Below are positions 35,194-44,196 of a DNA stretch of 64,000 nucleotides, piece by piece; positions within the stretch are counted from its first letter, which is position 1; every line of letters starts with the position of its first letter. Location: NCBI RefSeq assembly GCF_049275935.1, contig NZ_CP184830.1, positions 1,426,001 to 1,490,000 of the forward strand, in the 5' to 3' direction. The translations under genes were made by a program, and so were the position numbers. A model generated the notes under the pieces. The model had not been told where the DNA came from. It was given only the letters and a program-made list of their open reading frames with translations, and did no database searches. Source of the stretch: Endozoicomonas_A sp049275935. Its GTDB lineage: Bacteria; Pseudomonadota; Gammaproteobacteria; Pseudomonadales; Endozoicomonadaceae.

Positions 35194-36360
35194 GTGACCA
35201 TTCCCAATCTATCGAATGTTATAGCGATGCCCCCATTTCTAAAGGAGAACTGGCTGGACGCCCTCAGCTTATCGGGACAATTAACTCTCGAACCTTTGCT
35301 GGATATGGCCGTGCAACTGGCTTATTTTCATCAGGAAATTGAAGTCATTACTACCCATCAGCACCCTGGCTCTGAAGAGCACGTCTGGTTTCCGGTAGCT
35401 CAAAACTTCGATCAGATAAGACCTTTGCTGGATCAGGAAGAAGATATTGCGCAGCTTGCCAGAGTGGAAAAGTGGTCCTCGGACCGCTATCAAGCATTGC
35501 GGCCCCTGATTCGAGAACGGGAGGGCGGCACCGACTCCATGGCTGATCTTGGCTTCCTCTGTGTGAATATGGATGCCAGAGGGCTCTCTGAGTTAACTTT
35601 TTTTGTCGTTAATAAATATATGGATATCAGCGGGGACTTTCGGGGCCTGGGTTTATTAAGTTTTTACAGGGTCTACCAAGCGCTGGTTCAAGCCAGGATC
35701 GTCTTGCTCCGATCGTATGATGATCTTAACGATCAACTGACATCACAAGCGCTTGCTGAATATCGCCTGTATGCCAATTTGGCTGAAAGCTATTGCCAGA
35801 CTAAAAAACCATTTCTTGCCATTATGCAGGGACTATCGGGTTCCGGAAAAACATCAGCAGGTCGGGAACTGGTGAAACACGCCAACTGCATCATGCTGAG
35901 AACAGATATCGAGCGGAAAAGATTATTTGGTCTCAAGCCTGAAGCATCGAGCCATGAAGCCGGGCTGAGTATTTATACACAGGACGCCACCCAAAAAACT
36001 TATTTGACCATTCAGGAAGCCGCTCGCTCTCTGTTGAATCAGGGTATTTCTGTTGTTATTGATGGCGCTTCTCTCAAATTTCAGGAAAGGGCGTTATGTT
36101 GCCAGCCTGCCATCGAACTTCAATACCCTTATTTTATTGTCAAATGTATGGCACCCGACGATGTTCTTAAACGCCGAATTATTAAACGTCAATTCAACAA
36201 CACCGACGCTTCCGAGGCGACCTTGGGTCTGATCAAACAGCAGCGTCAGTGGGAGGAACCGCTCTCGGATCAGGAAAAAGAGCACACTATAGTACTCAAT
36301 ACAACCTGTAAGCATTGGCGTGAAGAACTGCTCACTGACCTGTCGATTCAATTGAATTGA
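35194..36360 (+). CDS. P-loop kinase-like protein (COG0645 type)
   Basis: 388 residues from a GTG (an ATG at 35227 is an alternative, and neither has a clear RBS). The C-terminal half is an AAA/kinase domain with Walker A MQGLSGSGKTSAGRELVKH, the RTDIERKRLFGL segment and INQGISVVIDGASLKFQ-type sequence, typical of the small kinase half of fused aminoglycoside-phosphotransferase/ATPase proteins (~510 residues). The N-terminal half resembles the reduced partner domain (FVVNKYMDISGDFRGLGLL) but lacks a clear phosphotransferase active site. Substrate unknown. Confidence 0.7.
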   Translation: MTIPNLSNVIAMPPFLKENWLDALSLSGQLTLEPLLDMAVQLAYFHQEIEVITTHQHPGSEEHVWFPVAQNFDQIRPLLDQEEDIAQLARVEKWSSDRYQALRPLIREREGGTDSMADLGFLCVNMDARGLSELTFFVVNKYMDISGDFRGLGLLSFYRVYQALVQARIVLLRSYDDLNDQLTSQALAEYRLYANLAESYCQTKKPFLAIMQGLSGSGKTSAGRELVKHANCIMLRTDIERKRLFGLKPEASSHEAGLSIYTQDATQKTYLTIQEAARSLLNQGISVVIDGASLKFQERALCCQPAIELQYPYFIVKCMAPDDVLKRRIIKRQFNNTDASEATLGLIKQQRQWEEPLSDQEKEHTIVLNTTCKHWREELLTDLSIQLN

Positions 36361-36507
36361 TCTATTTTTCCCTCTTCGGCTGCCGTTTTCTGAGCAGCCT
36401 CAAAGACTCGTCTATCATTAAACTCATTAAAAGAAATTTCCCTCTGACTTTCAGAAAAATATCAAGCACACCCTCCATGGACGCTTGGGACGATTTGGAA
36501 AACCGGT

Positions 36508-36768
36508 ATGGCAACTGACCTGATCGAATTAAAAAATCTTGGTAAAACTTCAGTGCAGTGGCTTAACGCTGTGGGTATTCGAACTCTTGAACAGCTTCAT
36601 GAAGTAGGCGCCGTGGCAGCCTACTGCAAAGTCAGAGACAGAGGCTTTAAAGTATCAAAAGTACTGCTTTATGCAATGGAAGGTGCTTTAATCGGGGCCC
36701 ACTGGAATGAACTGGACAATGAGCACAAAAAACGTCTGCTCAGTGAAGTGAAAAACTATCAGGGCTGA
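36508..36768 (+). CDS. TfoX C-terminal-domain protein
   Basis: 86 residues: LKNLGKTSVQWLNAVGIRTL, EQLHEVGAVAAYCKVRDRG, LLYAMEGALIGAHWNEL. This is the helix-hairpin-helix-like TfoX/Sxy C-terminal domain standing alone, as in many gammaproteobacteria. A full TfoX regulates competence through CRP. A C-domain protein has no proven role. It ends five bases before the convergent moeB stop. Confidence 0.88.
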   Translation: MATDLIELKNLGKTSVQWLNAVGIRTLEQLHEVGAVAAYCKVRDRGFKVSKVLLYAMEGALIGAHWNELDNEHKKRLLSEVKNYQG

Positions 36769-36773
36769 AACTC

Positions 36774-37532
36774 TCAGCCCTTCTTCTCTCCCTGACCACA
36801 CACCGGACAATCCGGATCAGCAATCAGCTGAAGGCTTTGCCATTCCATACTGGCAGCATCAAACATCAACAGTCTGCCATTCAATGTCTTACCCGCTCCT
36901 GTTAGAAGCTTGACCGCCTCCAGTGCCTGCATGGTACCGATCGTTCCCACTACAGGTCCCAGAATGCCTGATTCCGAACAGCTGAGTTCTTCAGCTACTT
37001 TTTCTGGGTAAAGGCAACGATAACAAGGTGCATTTTCCTGCCAGCGATCAAATACCGTTAACTGGCCATTAAGGCGAATAGCTGCACCCGTGACCAGTGG
37101 CACTCCCAAACGAACGCTGCAACGATTCACCATGAATCGGCTGTCAAAGTTATCAGTAGCATCAAGAATCAGATCGCTGTTCTCCAGCAGACTCAGTAAT
37201 TCCTGCTCTGTAAGCTTTTTGGGAATGAGGTCTAGTTCAACACCCGGGTTCATGGCGCTGATTCTTGCCGCCGCTGCATGCACTTTAAATTGTCCGATAT
37301 CATCGGTAGAGAAGGCAATTTGTCTTTGCAGGTTGGTGGCATCCACCACATCCGGGTCAATAAGAGTCAGTCTTCCGATTCCGGCTGCTGCAAGATACAT
37401 GGCTGCCGGACAGCCCAACCCGCCAATACCAACAATCACTATATGGGCGTTGAGCAGGCGCTCCTGCCCCTCAATATCGATCTGAGGCAAAAGTATTTGT
37501 CGGCTGTAGCGCAGCAGCTGATCATCATTCAT
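36774..37532 (-). CDS. moeB: Molybdopterin-synthase adenylyltransferase MoeB (ThiF/HesA family)
   Basis: 252 residues. MNDDQLLRYSRQILLPQIDI, the nucleotide motif VGIGGLGCPAAMYLAAAGIG and DPDVVDATNLQRQ, plus two zinc CxxC pairs (CYRC and CPVC). E1-like enzyme that adenylates the C-terminus of MoaD. A ThiF role cannot be excluded from sequence alone. Confidence 0.88.
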   Translation of the reverse strand: MNDDQLLRYSRQILLPQIDIEGQERLLNAHIVIVGIGGLGCPAAMYLAAAGIGRLTLIDPDVVDATNLQRQIAFSTDDIGQFKVHAAAARISAMNPGVELDLIPKKLTEQELLSLLENSDLILDATDNFDSRFMVNRCSVRLGVPLVTGAAIRLNGQLTVFDRWQENAPCYRCLYPEKVAEELSCSESGILGPVVGTIGTMQALEAVKLLTGAGKTLNGRLLMFDAASMEWQSLQLIADPDCPVCGQGEKKG

Positions 37533-37558
37533 TTTGAAACGTCAAACCCGGCCCTGTA

Positions 37559-37951
37559 TCAGGCTTCGGACTCTACGAATTCTGAGTAGGCTTCAGCGTC
37601 CAAAAGTTCGCTCAGCTGACCTTCGTCGGTGATCTTGACCTTGAAGAACCAACCTTCATCGTAGGGTGCGCCGTTCACTGTTTCAGGTGCCTCTTCCAGC
37701 GCTTCGTTAATGGCAATAACTTCACCAGAGATGGGTGCATAGAGGTCAGAAGCGGCTTTTACGGACTCAACCACACCCGCTTCATCTTCAGCAGCCAGAA
37801 TAGACCCCACTTCTGGCAGCTCAACGAACACAACATCACCCAGAGCTTCCTGGGCGTGATCGGTAATACCGACAGTGGCAGTACCGTCTTCTTCGATTCG
37901 GATCCACTCGTGGGAACGTACATAACGCAGTTCGGATGGAATGCTGCTCAT
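37559..37951 (-). CDS. gcvH: Glycine cleavage system H protein
   Basis: 130 residues. The lipoylated Lys is in VVESVKAASDLYAPISGEV, and the ITDHAQEALGDVVFVELPEV and DEGWFFKVKITD segments are typical. It carries the aminomethyl group between the P, T and L proteins, but gcvP and gcvT are not in this window, so it is detached from the usual gcvTHP operon. Confidence 0.96.
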   Translation of the reverse strand: MSSIPSELRYVRSHEWIRIEEDGTATVGITDHAQEALGDVVFVELPEVGSILAAEDEAGVVESVKAASDLYAPISGEVIAINEALEEAPETVNGAPYDEGWFFKVKITDEGQLSELLDAEAYSEFVESEA

Positions 37952-38230
37952 CGAAAACTCCTCTGGTCACTTAACAATTTGATTCTTTTCAGCGGCTACC
38001 AGTCGCAAGGCCGGCCACTGACTGACGGCAACGCACAATTATCTGGAAGGTAGTCGAAAAGGCTGTAGTTTTTATCAAGGTAGGCATTCTAACCAGAAAC
38101 TATGGCTTCGCCAATGTTTCATTCAAGACGAACACATTGTGTTGACATGACTCATGTTTAGAACCTATACAAAGAACCTGACACTATGACAGACTAACCA
38201 AATCTGCGATAAAAATAATCTGGAATCATC

Positions 38231-38776
38231 ATGACACTGACCGATGCCCGCCAGTTTAATATCAACACGCTCTCTGAGCTGGAGTCAGTGCTCCTCCATC
38301 TCTCCGTAGAGCAATATAAAAAGAGCACATCTCTATCGTCGAGTTCAGTAGGTACCCATGTCAGGCACATTATTGAGTTCTATCATTGCTTTTTCAAAGG
38401 GCTCGATTACGGTGCTATTGATTATGACAATCGTCCCCGGAATCAATTGCTGGAAGAGTCAATAGAACAGGCCATGGACTACCTGAAAAATCTCCACATC
38501 CTGCTCGGTAGCCAGGATATGTCACATTATCCCGAAACCGTGTCAGTAGTGGCTGTCACGAACTCGGGAAGTCCCATTGAAACCAGCAGCAGCATTATAA
38601 GAGAGCTGCTCTTTCTGCAGAATCATACCACCCATCATCTCGCCTTGATCGCCCTGATACTGACGCAGGAGGGGGTCAGCCTGCCCGTCAATTTTGGTGT
38701 AGCTACCTCCACCAGACAGCATCGAGCCCGCACTGAAGAATCCACCAAAGCAATGACTGATTCACAACACCCGTAG
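38231..38776 (+). CDS. DinB-like four-helix protein
   Basis: 181 residues. GTHVRHIIEFYHCFFKGLDY near residue 45 and LLFLQNHTTHHLALIAL near residue 140 supply the spaced His of DinB-fold metal proteins. Function unknown. Members include thiol transferases and stress proteins. The C-terminal ~20 residues are low-complexity. Confidence 0.7.
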   Translation: MTLTDARQFNINTLSELESVLLHLSVEQYKKSTSLSSSSVGTHVRHIIEFYHCFFKGLDYGAIDYDNRPRNQLLEESIEQAMDYLKNLHILLGSQDMSHYPETVSVVAVTNSGSPIETSSSIIRELLFLQNHTTHHLALIALILTQEGVSLPVNFGVATSTRQHRARTEESTKAMTDSQHP

Positions 38777-38882
38777 GGCAGATGACAATTCAGTGAACAG
38801 AATGTGAAGACACTGTGACGATATACATTTGAGAAATGAGCGAGATACCAGGACCTCGCTGTTGAATCATGCGCTGCCTGGA

Positions 38883-39404
38883 TTAATGAGCCATCATTGT
38901 TGGCCAGTTCGTATCACCCAGCTTGATAAAGCCCGGTATATCCTTCAGCCACTTTCCCTGAATGTCTGCGTCATAATTCAAATACAACTTATTATCCACA
39001 ATTTTCCAATAATTCGGATCACCCGGTGCTCTTTGCTTTTTCTCAGCGACAGCCCAGGCACAGTAACCGCCGTATTGAGGCCGATATTTATCGGGCGATT
39101 TCTTGAAAATCTTCAGGTGTTTTTCTGAGGAAAAGTACCACTCTACCCCCATGTACTTGTATTTGAACCGGGCGTTGCCCTTAACGGCTTTTGCTTCCGT
39201 AAAGTAAGCTACCGTATCGTAACCACTGACGGCTTTATTACTGAACCAGCCGGTATAAATGTTCTTGTCAGCAATGGCATTGCAACTGAACAGTAACATC
39301 AGGGCTAATACAGCCATGAGCAAAAAATGCCGTTCACACCAGGCTATAAAAATAGCTTCAGGATTAGAAACAGTGGCATTTTCATAATAAGCAGTGCGGA
39401 TCAT
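38883..39404 (-). CDS. YHS-domain exported protein
   Basis: 173 residues. The start at 39404 has GGGAGG six bases upstream. An ATG at 39317 would begin directly at the signal (MAVLALMLLFSCNAIADKN). The mature part is a YHS domain: NKAVSGYDTVAYFTEAKAVK, YKYMGVEWYFSSEKHLKIF, and PQYGGYCAWAVAEKKQRAPG. YHS domains are linked to metal handling. Substrate unknown. Confidence 0.85.
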   Translation of the reverse strand: MIRTAYYENATVSNPEAIFIAWCERHFLLMAVLALMLLFSCNAIADKNIYTGWFSNKAVSGYDTVAYFTEAKAVKGNARFKYKYMGVEWYFSSEKHLKIFKKSPDKYRPQYGGYCAWAVAEKKQRAPGDPNYWKIVDNKLYLNYDADIQGKWLKDIPGFIKLGDTNWPTMMAH

Positions 39405-39884
39405 CCTCGCCTCCCTGCGGACAATGACTCCGTATCCGGATATTGCCTGAAAAGCTTCCGCTCATGCTTCCATTGTTGATACAACACCAGGAAGAAAGTT
39501 GAGCGAAATCGCTGGCACCGATTCAGCCATCCCAGTCGAAAGAGTAGATACTGATAAAAAGAACTCGATAGACTTCTCTGAGAGAACTTCTGCAATCCCA
39601 GATAAAGGCTGCTTTTCTGCTGGCACCGTTCAGTTAAATTATATAGTAATTTTTGCCATTTATTGGAGAATTTATATCTCTAAATCGAATATCTATGGAG
39701 CTACAAAAATAGTCGGCGAACCTTCAGCCACTTTATCAACGGCCTCTCCAAGCTCAGTAGAAATTAATGAAGATAACTACAGAGCGGCTGACACTTCTTT
39801 TGAAGATACTGTGTCGTGCTGTTTATCTTCAACCATACTGATTTGAACCACGCCAATAATAACCAGAGGTAAGGATATCTCGCC
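39405..39884. other. Gap between the YHS gene and the subtilisin gene
   Basis: Contains a 115-codon plus-strand frame (39499-39846) and an antisense 64-codon frame (39401-39595). Neither has a good RBS, family resemblance or convincing composition. I regard the stretch as regulatory or decayed sequence. Confidence 0.4.
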
Positions 39885-41270
39885 ATGAAAGCAAGGATTG
39901 CTTTAATACTGACTTTTCTCGGATTCACTCCCCTGATGGCCTCGAGCCAGGAAATAGAAAACGCGACAGCTCCCCGTCAGGTTACCGACCGAATCATTGT
40001 TAAATATCACCCCAAACCCACCGAAGGCAATGCCATGGCATTCATCAAGCAGGGAGTCAGTTATGGCTCCTTTGGTGTTGCTGCGGGTAAGCAGAAAGAC
40101 ATTCTTGAGATTGGCAGCAGCCTGAACATTAATGAGGTCCAGGCACTGGCAGAGGGTCTGGAAGACGATCCTCAGATTGCCTTCGCTGAACCAGACTACA
40201 TTATGCAAATCATGCGCGTGCCCAATGATTCACGCTACAACGAGCAATGGCATTATTTTGAATCCACAGCAGGCATTAATCTGCCCGCCGCCTGGAATAC
40301 GACAACAGGTGCGAATGTTGTTGTGGGCGTTATAGATACTGGCATCGTCTATCACAAGGACCTGGATGGCAATGTAGTGTCAGGCCATGATTTCATATCA
40401 CAGGCGTGGATGGCCAATGACGGTGGCGGCCGTGACACTAATGCCACTGATTCAGGCGATGCTGTCACTTCAGCCGGAGCCTGTGGCTATGCCAATGGAG
40501 AACCGGTGCCATCGTCTCCCACCGAGAGCAGCTGGCATGGAACCCACGTCTCCGGCACCATTGCGGCAGAATCAAACAACAGCACTGGCGTGGCGGGTGT
40601 TGCCTGGAATGCCAAAATCATGCCTCTGCGCGCCCTGGGCCGATGCGGCGGTTACACCTCAGATATTATTGATGCCATGCGCTGGGCAGCCGGACTGGAT
40701 GTTTACGGCATGACTCGTAATAACAACCCGGTAAAAGTCCTTAATATGAGTCTGGGTGGTTATTCCTACGGCTGCCCCCGCAGTTATCAAAATGCCATCA
40801 ATGAAGTGGTCAATGCCGGGGTGACCGTCGTTGTCGCAGCGGGTAATGAAAACACCAACGCCGCTTATGTCACGCCAGCCAACTGTCAAAATGTGATTAC
40901 AGTGGGTGCTATTAATCGCAGCGGCAACCGCAGCTGGTATTCAAACTTTGGCAGTCATGTGGATATTTCAGCACCTGGTGGAGAGACTCGCTATTACGGA
41001 AACGGTATCCTTTCTACAGCCAATGCGGGTGCCACATCGGCTACCCGGGATAATTACGAGTATTATCAGGGTACCAGCATGGCCACCCCCCATGTTGCCG
41101 GAGTCGCAGCGCTCATCTACTCAGTCAACCCCAGTATCACACCGGCCAGAGTGGAAGAAATCATTAAACTCAATGCTCGTCCTTTTTCTGGTGGCACCTG
41201 TAATACCCGTCGTTGTGGCGCAGGTATCCTGAATGCCGGTGCTGCTGTACTGGATGCCAGAGACGAATAA
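39885..41270 (+). CDS. Secreted subtilisin-type serine protease (S8)
   Basis: 461 residues. Signal peptide MKARIALILTFLGFTPLMASS, an I9-like propeptide (DRIIVKYHPKPTE ... FAEPDYIMQIM), then the catalytic domain with the triad Asp in VVVGVIDTGIVYHKDL, His in SSWHGTHVSGTIAA and Ser in GTSMATPHVAGVAAL. The oxyanion Asn lies in VVAAGNENTNA. Extra Cys pairs (CGYANG, CGGYTS, CPRSY, CNTRRCG) suggest disulfides as in secreted proteases of marine bacteria. Likely degradative exoenzyme. Confidence 0.95.
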   Translation: MKARIALILTFLGFTPLMASSQEIENATAPRQVTDRIIVKYHPKPTEGNAMAFIKQGVSYGSFGVAAGKQKDILEIGSSLNINEVQALAEGLEDDPQIAFAEPDYIMQIMRVPNDSRYNEQWHYFESTAGINLPAAWNTTTGANVVVGVIDTGIVYHKDLDGNVVSGHDFISQAWMANDGGGRDTNATDSGDAVTSAGACGYANGEPVPSSPTESSWHGTHVSGTIAAESNNSTGVAGVAWNAKIMPLRALGRCGGYTSDIIDAMRWAAGLDVYGMTRNNNPVKVLNMSLGGYSYGCPRSYQNAINEVVNAGVTVVVAAGNENTNAAYVTPANCQNVITVGAINRSGNRSWYSNFGSHVDISAPGGETRYYGNGILSTANAGATSATRDNYEYYQGTSMATPHVAGVAALIYSVNPSITPARVEEIIKLNARPFSGGTCNTRRCGAGILNAGAAVLDARDE

Positions 41271-41281
41271 ATGGCCAATTG

Positions 41282-41299
41282 CAGGCCCTGTCGGGCCTG
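41282..41299 (+). terminator. Hairpin after the subtilisin gene
   Basis: CAGGCCC-TGTC-GGGCCTG, a GC-rich 7-bp stem 12 bases after the stop, followed by a pyrimidine-rich tract with CCCTTTATCCCTT. Confidence 0.6.
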
Positions 41300-41456
41300 T
41301 ACCCTTTATCCCTTAGAAAGCACCTTTGTCTGCCCAATGTGTAGAATCCGGCTTTTCCAATTCAAATTTCTACAGGTCAGCTAGGGTTTAAAGAAGACCT
41401 TTTTTTTGAATCTTCAACTTCAGCAGTGTTGGGATTTAAATCCACGGAGCGGAACC

Positions 41457-43553
41457 TTGAACACTAAATTTCTACCCACACTGCTGGCCTCATGTATTTT
41501 CGCAGGCAGTCAGGCTATCGCCGAATCACAGGAAGACGAGGATCTTTTTGAACTCAGCCTTGAAGAGCTGATTTCCATGGAGATTCCAGATGTCACGTCG
41601 GTATCCCGAAAAAAGCAGCGTCTGATGGATTCCGCTGCCGCTATCTATGTCATCACCAATGAAGACCTTCGTCGCAGCGGCGTCACTTCCATTCCAGAAG
41701 CCCTGAGAATGGTGCCGGGCATGCAGGTGGCAAAACTGAACGCCAATACCTGGTCAATCAGTACCCGCGGATTTAACTACATCTTCGCCAACAAACTGCT
41801 GGTTCTGATTGATGGCAGAACCGTTTACTCGCCGCTGTTTTCTGGAGTGAACTGGGATGTTCAGGACACTATGATGGAAGACATCGACCGGATCGAGGTT
41901 ATCCGGGGACCCGGTGCAGCTCTCTGGGGAGCCAATGCCGTCAACGGTGTCATTAACGTCATTACCAAGAAAGCAGCAGACACCCAGGGGAACCTGATTT
42001 CAGCCGGCGCAGGCACTCAGGAAAAGACCTTCGGAGCCTATCGTCATGGTGGCGAGTTTGGGGAAACCGGTTTCTACCGTGTTTATGCGAAAGCCTTCGA
42101 ACGAGATGGTCAGGTTGATGCTGAAGGTAAAGATACCTCTGATGACTGGAATATGCGCAGAGCCGGTTTCAAATCAGAGTGGAAAACAACCTCTGACTCA
42201 GAGATGACAGTTCAGGGAGACCTTTACGAGGGAACCACCCGACCTCCCTTGCGCCTGTTAGACCAATCTCAGGCACTCTTCCCTCAACTGACTAACGGAT
42301 TTATTGTTGAGGGGCTCAGTCGGGATCAACGTGGTGGAAATCTGGGCGCTTATTGGAAAAGAACTCTGAGTGAAACTCATGATTTCTCCTTCAGAGCGAT
42401 CTACGATAACTACCAGAACTTTGATTACCGGATTGCTGAAAAACGTGACACGGTTGATTTTGAGTTTCAGCACTACTATCAGTTCTGGGGTAAGCACGAT
42501 CTGGTCTGGGGACTCGGCTACAGAACCACCTGGTACGAGGTAGAAAACACCCCCTATATGTTTCTGCTTGAAGGCAAAGACTCGAAAAAAACAGAGTTAT
42601 TCAGTGCCTTTATCCAGGATGACATCACGCTCAATGACCAGTGGACCTTCACCCTCAGCTCACGTTTCGAGCACAACAGTTTCACAGGCTATGAGGTTCA
42701 GCCTAACGCTCGGTTAACCTGGAAGCCCACTGAAAACAGGACTTTCTGGACGGCTCTGTCTCAGGCGGTAAAAACCCCCTCCATCAGTGAGACCGCATTA
42801 CAGACTGACGGTATTACGATTGATGATACCAGTCCTGTTAAATACGTGATTCCGATCAAAGGTAATCCAGACCTGAAGTCAGAAAAACTGACCGCTCTGG
42901 AAGTAGGTTACCGTGAACAATTTAGTAATAGCTTTCGTCTCGATATTACTGCGTTTTACAATCAGTACGAAGATATCATTGCCTATGTTGATATTAATCA
43001 GTGCCCCAACGGTAGCTCTACCTTTCCACTCCTTTCACTGCAAAACCTGTGCTCCAACACTGATCCTTCCCTCGGCTTCTTCGAAATCCCGGCCACTCTC
43101 ATCAATGGACTTGATGTAAGAACCTACGGAATGGAAGTTGTAGCGGACTGGCAGGCAAAAGACTGGTGGAAACTTCAGTTTAATTACAGCTGGCTCCAGG
43201 TCGATGCATGGCCAAATAAGGAAAGAACCAGCATCCTGAGAGTCAATGAAGTAATTGTCGAAGATCTGAGCGCCTCCCACACAGCAAACATTCGATCCAC
43301 GATGAACCTGCCTAATCAGTGGTATTTTGATTTCTGGGTCCGCTACATGGACAACTTGAAGAATGCCAATATCGGCGCCAACACATCGCTGGATATGCGA
43401 GTCGCGAAAAAGTTTGGGGATGGTCTTGAGTTCTCAATTGTGGGACAGAATCTCTTCAGGAATCACCACCGGGAGTTCTACGAACCACTAAGTGGTATGG
43501 CACCAACAGAAACCCAGGAATCATGGTACGCCCAGATTCGCTGGCAATTTTAA
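41457..43553 (+). CDS. TonB-dependent outer-membrane receptor
   Basis: 698 residues from TTG 41457, which has GGAG seven bases upstream and yields the signal LNTKFLPTLLASCIFAGSQA. The longer frame starts with a TTG lacking both. Plug domain: ISMEIPDVTSVSRKKQRLMD (TonB-box region), SIPEALRMVPGMQVA, IEVIRGPGAALWGANAVNGV. The beta-barrel ends in the aromatic WYAQIRWQF. The family imports siderophores, vitamins or glycans. With YfiR and a histidine kinase immediately downstream it may act as a signal-transducing receptor, with unknown ligand. Confidence 0.92.
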   Translation: MNTKFLPTLLASCIFAGSQAIAESQEDEDLFELSLEELISMEIPDVTSVSRKKQRLMDSAAAIYVITNEDLRRSGVTSIPEALRMVPGMQVAKLNANTWSISTRGFNYIFANKLLVLIDGRTVYSPLFSGVNWDVQDTMMEDIDRIEVIRGPGAALWGANAVNGVINVITKKAADTQGNLISAGAGTQEKTFGAYRHGGEFGETGFYRVYAKAFERDGQVDAEGKDTSDDWNMRRAGFKSEWKTTSDSEMTVQGDLYEGTTRPPLRLLDQSQALFPQLTNGFIVEGLSRDQRGGNLGAYWKRTLSETHDFSFRAIYDNYQNFDYRIAEKRDTVDFEFQHYYQFWGKHDLVWGLGYRTTWYEVENTPYMFLLEGKDSKKTELFSAFIQDDITLNDQWTFTLSSRFEHNSFTGYEVQPNARLTWKPTENRTFWTALSQAVKTPSISETALQTDGITIDDTSPVKYVIPIKGNPDLKSEKLTALEVGYREQFSNSFRLDITAFYNQYEDIIAYVDINQCPNGSSTFPLLSLQNLCSNTDPSLGFFEIPATLINGLDVRTYGMEVVADWQAKDWWKLQFNYSWLQVDAWPNKERTSILRVNEVIVEDLSASHTANIRSTMNLPNQWYFDFWVRYMDNLKNANIGANTSLDMRVAKKFGDGLEFSIVGQNLFRNHHREFYEPLSGMAPTETQESWYAQIRWQF

Positions 43554-43575
43554 TCGGATGAAGGAGGATTACTTC

Positions 43576-44118
43576 ATGCCGATGCCAATCAACATGATCA
43601 AATCAAACATAAGACTACTGCTGATAACGGCCAGTTTGTCGGGGATGTTCTTTACCAGTGCAGTAAAAGCTGGCACACCGGAAGACAAGGTCAAAACAGC
43701 CATTGTTTATAAAATCACCAAATTCGTAAGCTGGCCAAAGAAAAAACAAAGCCTCACTCTCTGTATTATTGGAGAAGGTTCGATTAATAGTGAGTTGGTA
43801 AAAATTAACCGTAAAAACAGTATGGGCAGACGCCTTTCTGTCACCCGAAAAGATTTGAATGCGCCTGTGGATAAGCTGTGCGATATTCTGTATATCCACA
43901 GCATTGACCAGGCTTCCTCTTCAAAAATGACCCGTAGTCTTAATGGCAAGCCTATTCTAACCATCAGTGACGGTCGTTCATTTGCCGAGCAGGGTGGATT
44001 AATTGGTTTGGCTCGGAAGGGGAAGAAGATCAACTTCACCATCAACAAATCCTCTGTGGATAAGTCAGGTCTGAAGATCAGCTCTCAACTAAAAAGTCTG
44101 GCCAAAGTCATTGAGTAA
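43576..44118 (+). CDS. YfiR-family periplasmic protein (DUF4154)
   Basis: 180 residues from ATG 43576, AAGGAGG eight bases upstream. Signal peptide ends near SAVKA-GTPED, then VKTAIVYKITKFVSWPKKKQ, the hallmark start of YfiR, and ISDGRSFAEQGGLIGLARKG near the C-terminus. In Pseudomonas YfiR represses the diguanylate cyclase YfiN/TpbB. Here the partner output is a hybrid histidine kinase. The gene lies 22 bases after the receptor gene. Confidence 0.9.
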   Translation: MPMPINMIKSNIRLLLITASLSGMFFTSAVKAGTPEDKVKTAIVYKITKFVSWPKKKQSLTLCIIGEGSINSELVKINRKNSMGRRLSVTRKDLNAPVDKLCDILYIHSIDQASSSKMTRSLNGKPILTISDGRSFAEQGGLIGLARKGKKINFTINKSSVDKSGLKISSQLKSLAKVIE

Positions 44119-44148
44119 AAAAGCCACACGAAAAACATTAGTCACTCG

Positions 44149-44179
44149 TTTTCATCCCATTCGGGATGAAAACCTTTTT
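44149..44179 (+). terminator. Hairpin and T-run between yfiR-like gene and kinase gene
   Basis: TTTTCATCCC-ATTC-GGGATGAAAA followed by CCTTTTT, a good intrinsic terminator form. It may attenuate transcription into the kinase gene, which starts 17 bases later. Confidence 0.65.
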
Positions 44180-44196
44180 CAGTCAAGCAATCAATC

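Noticed and set aside
39401..39846. Two ORFs of 64 and 115 codons before the subtilisin gene
   Set aside because: They overlap each other on opposite strands, have no good ribosome site and no recognisable sequence.
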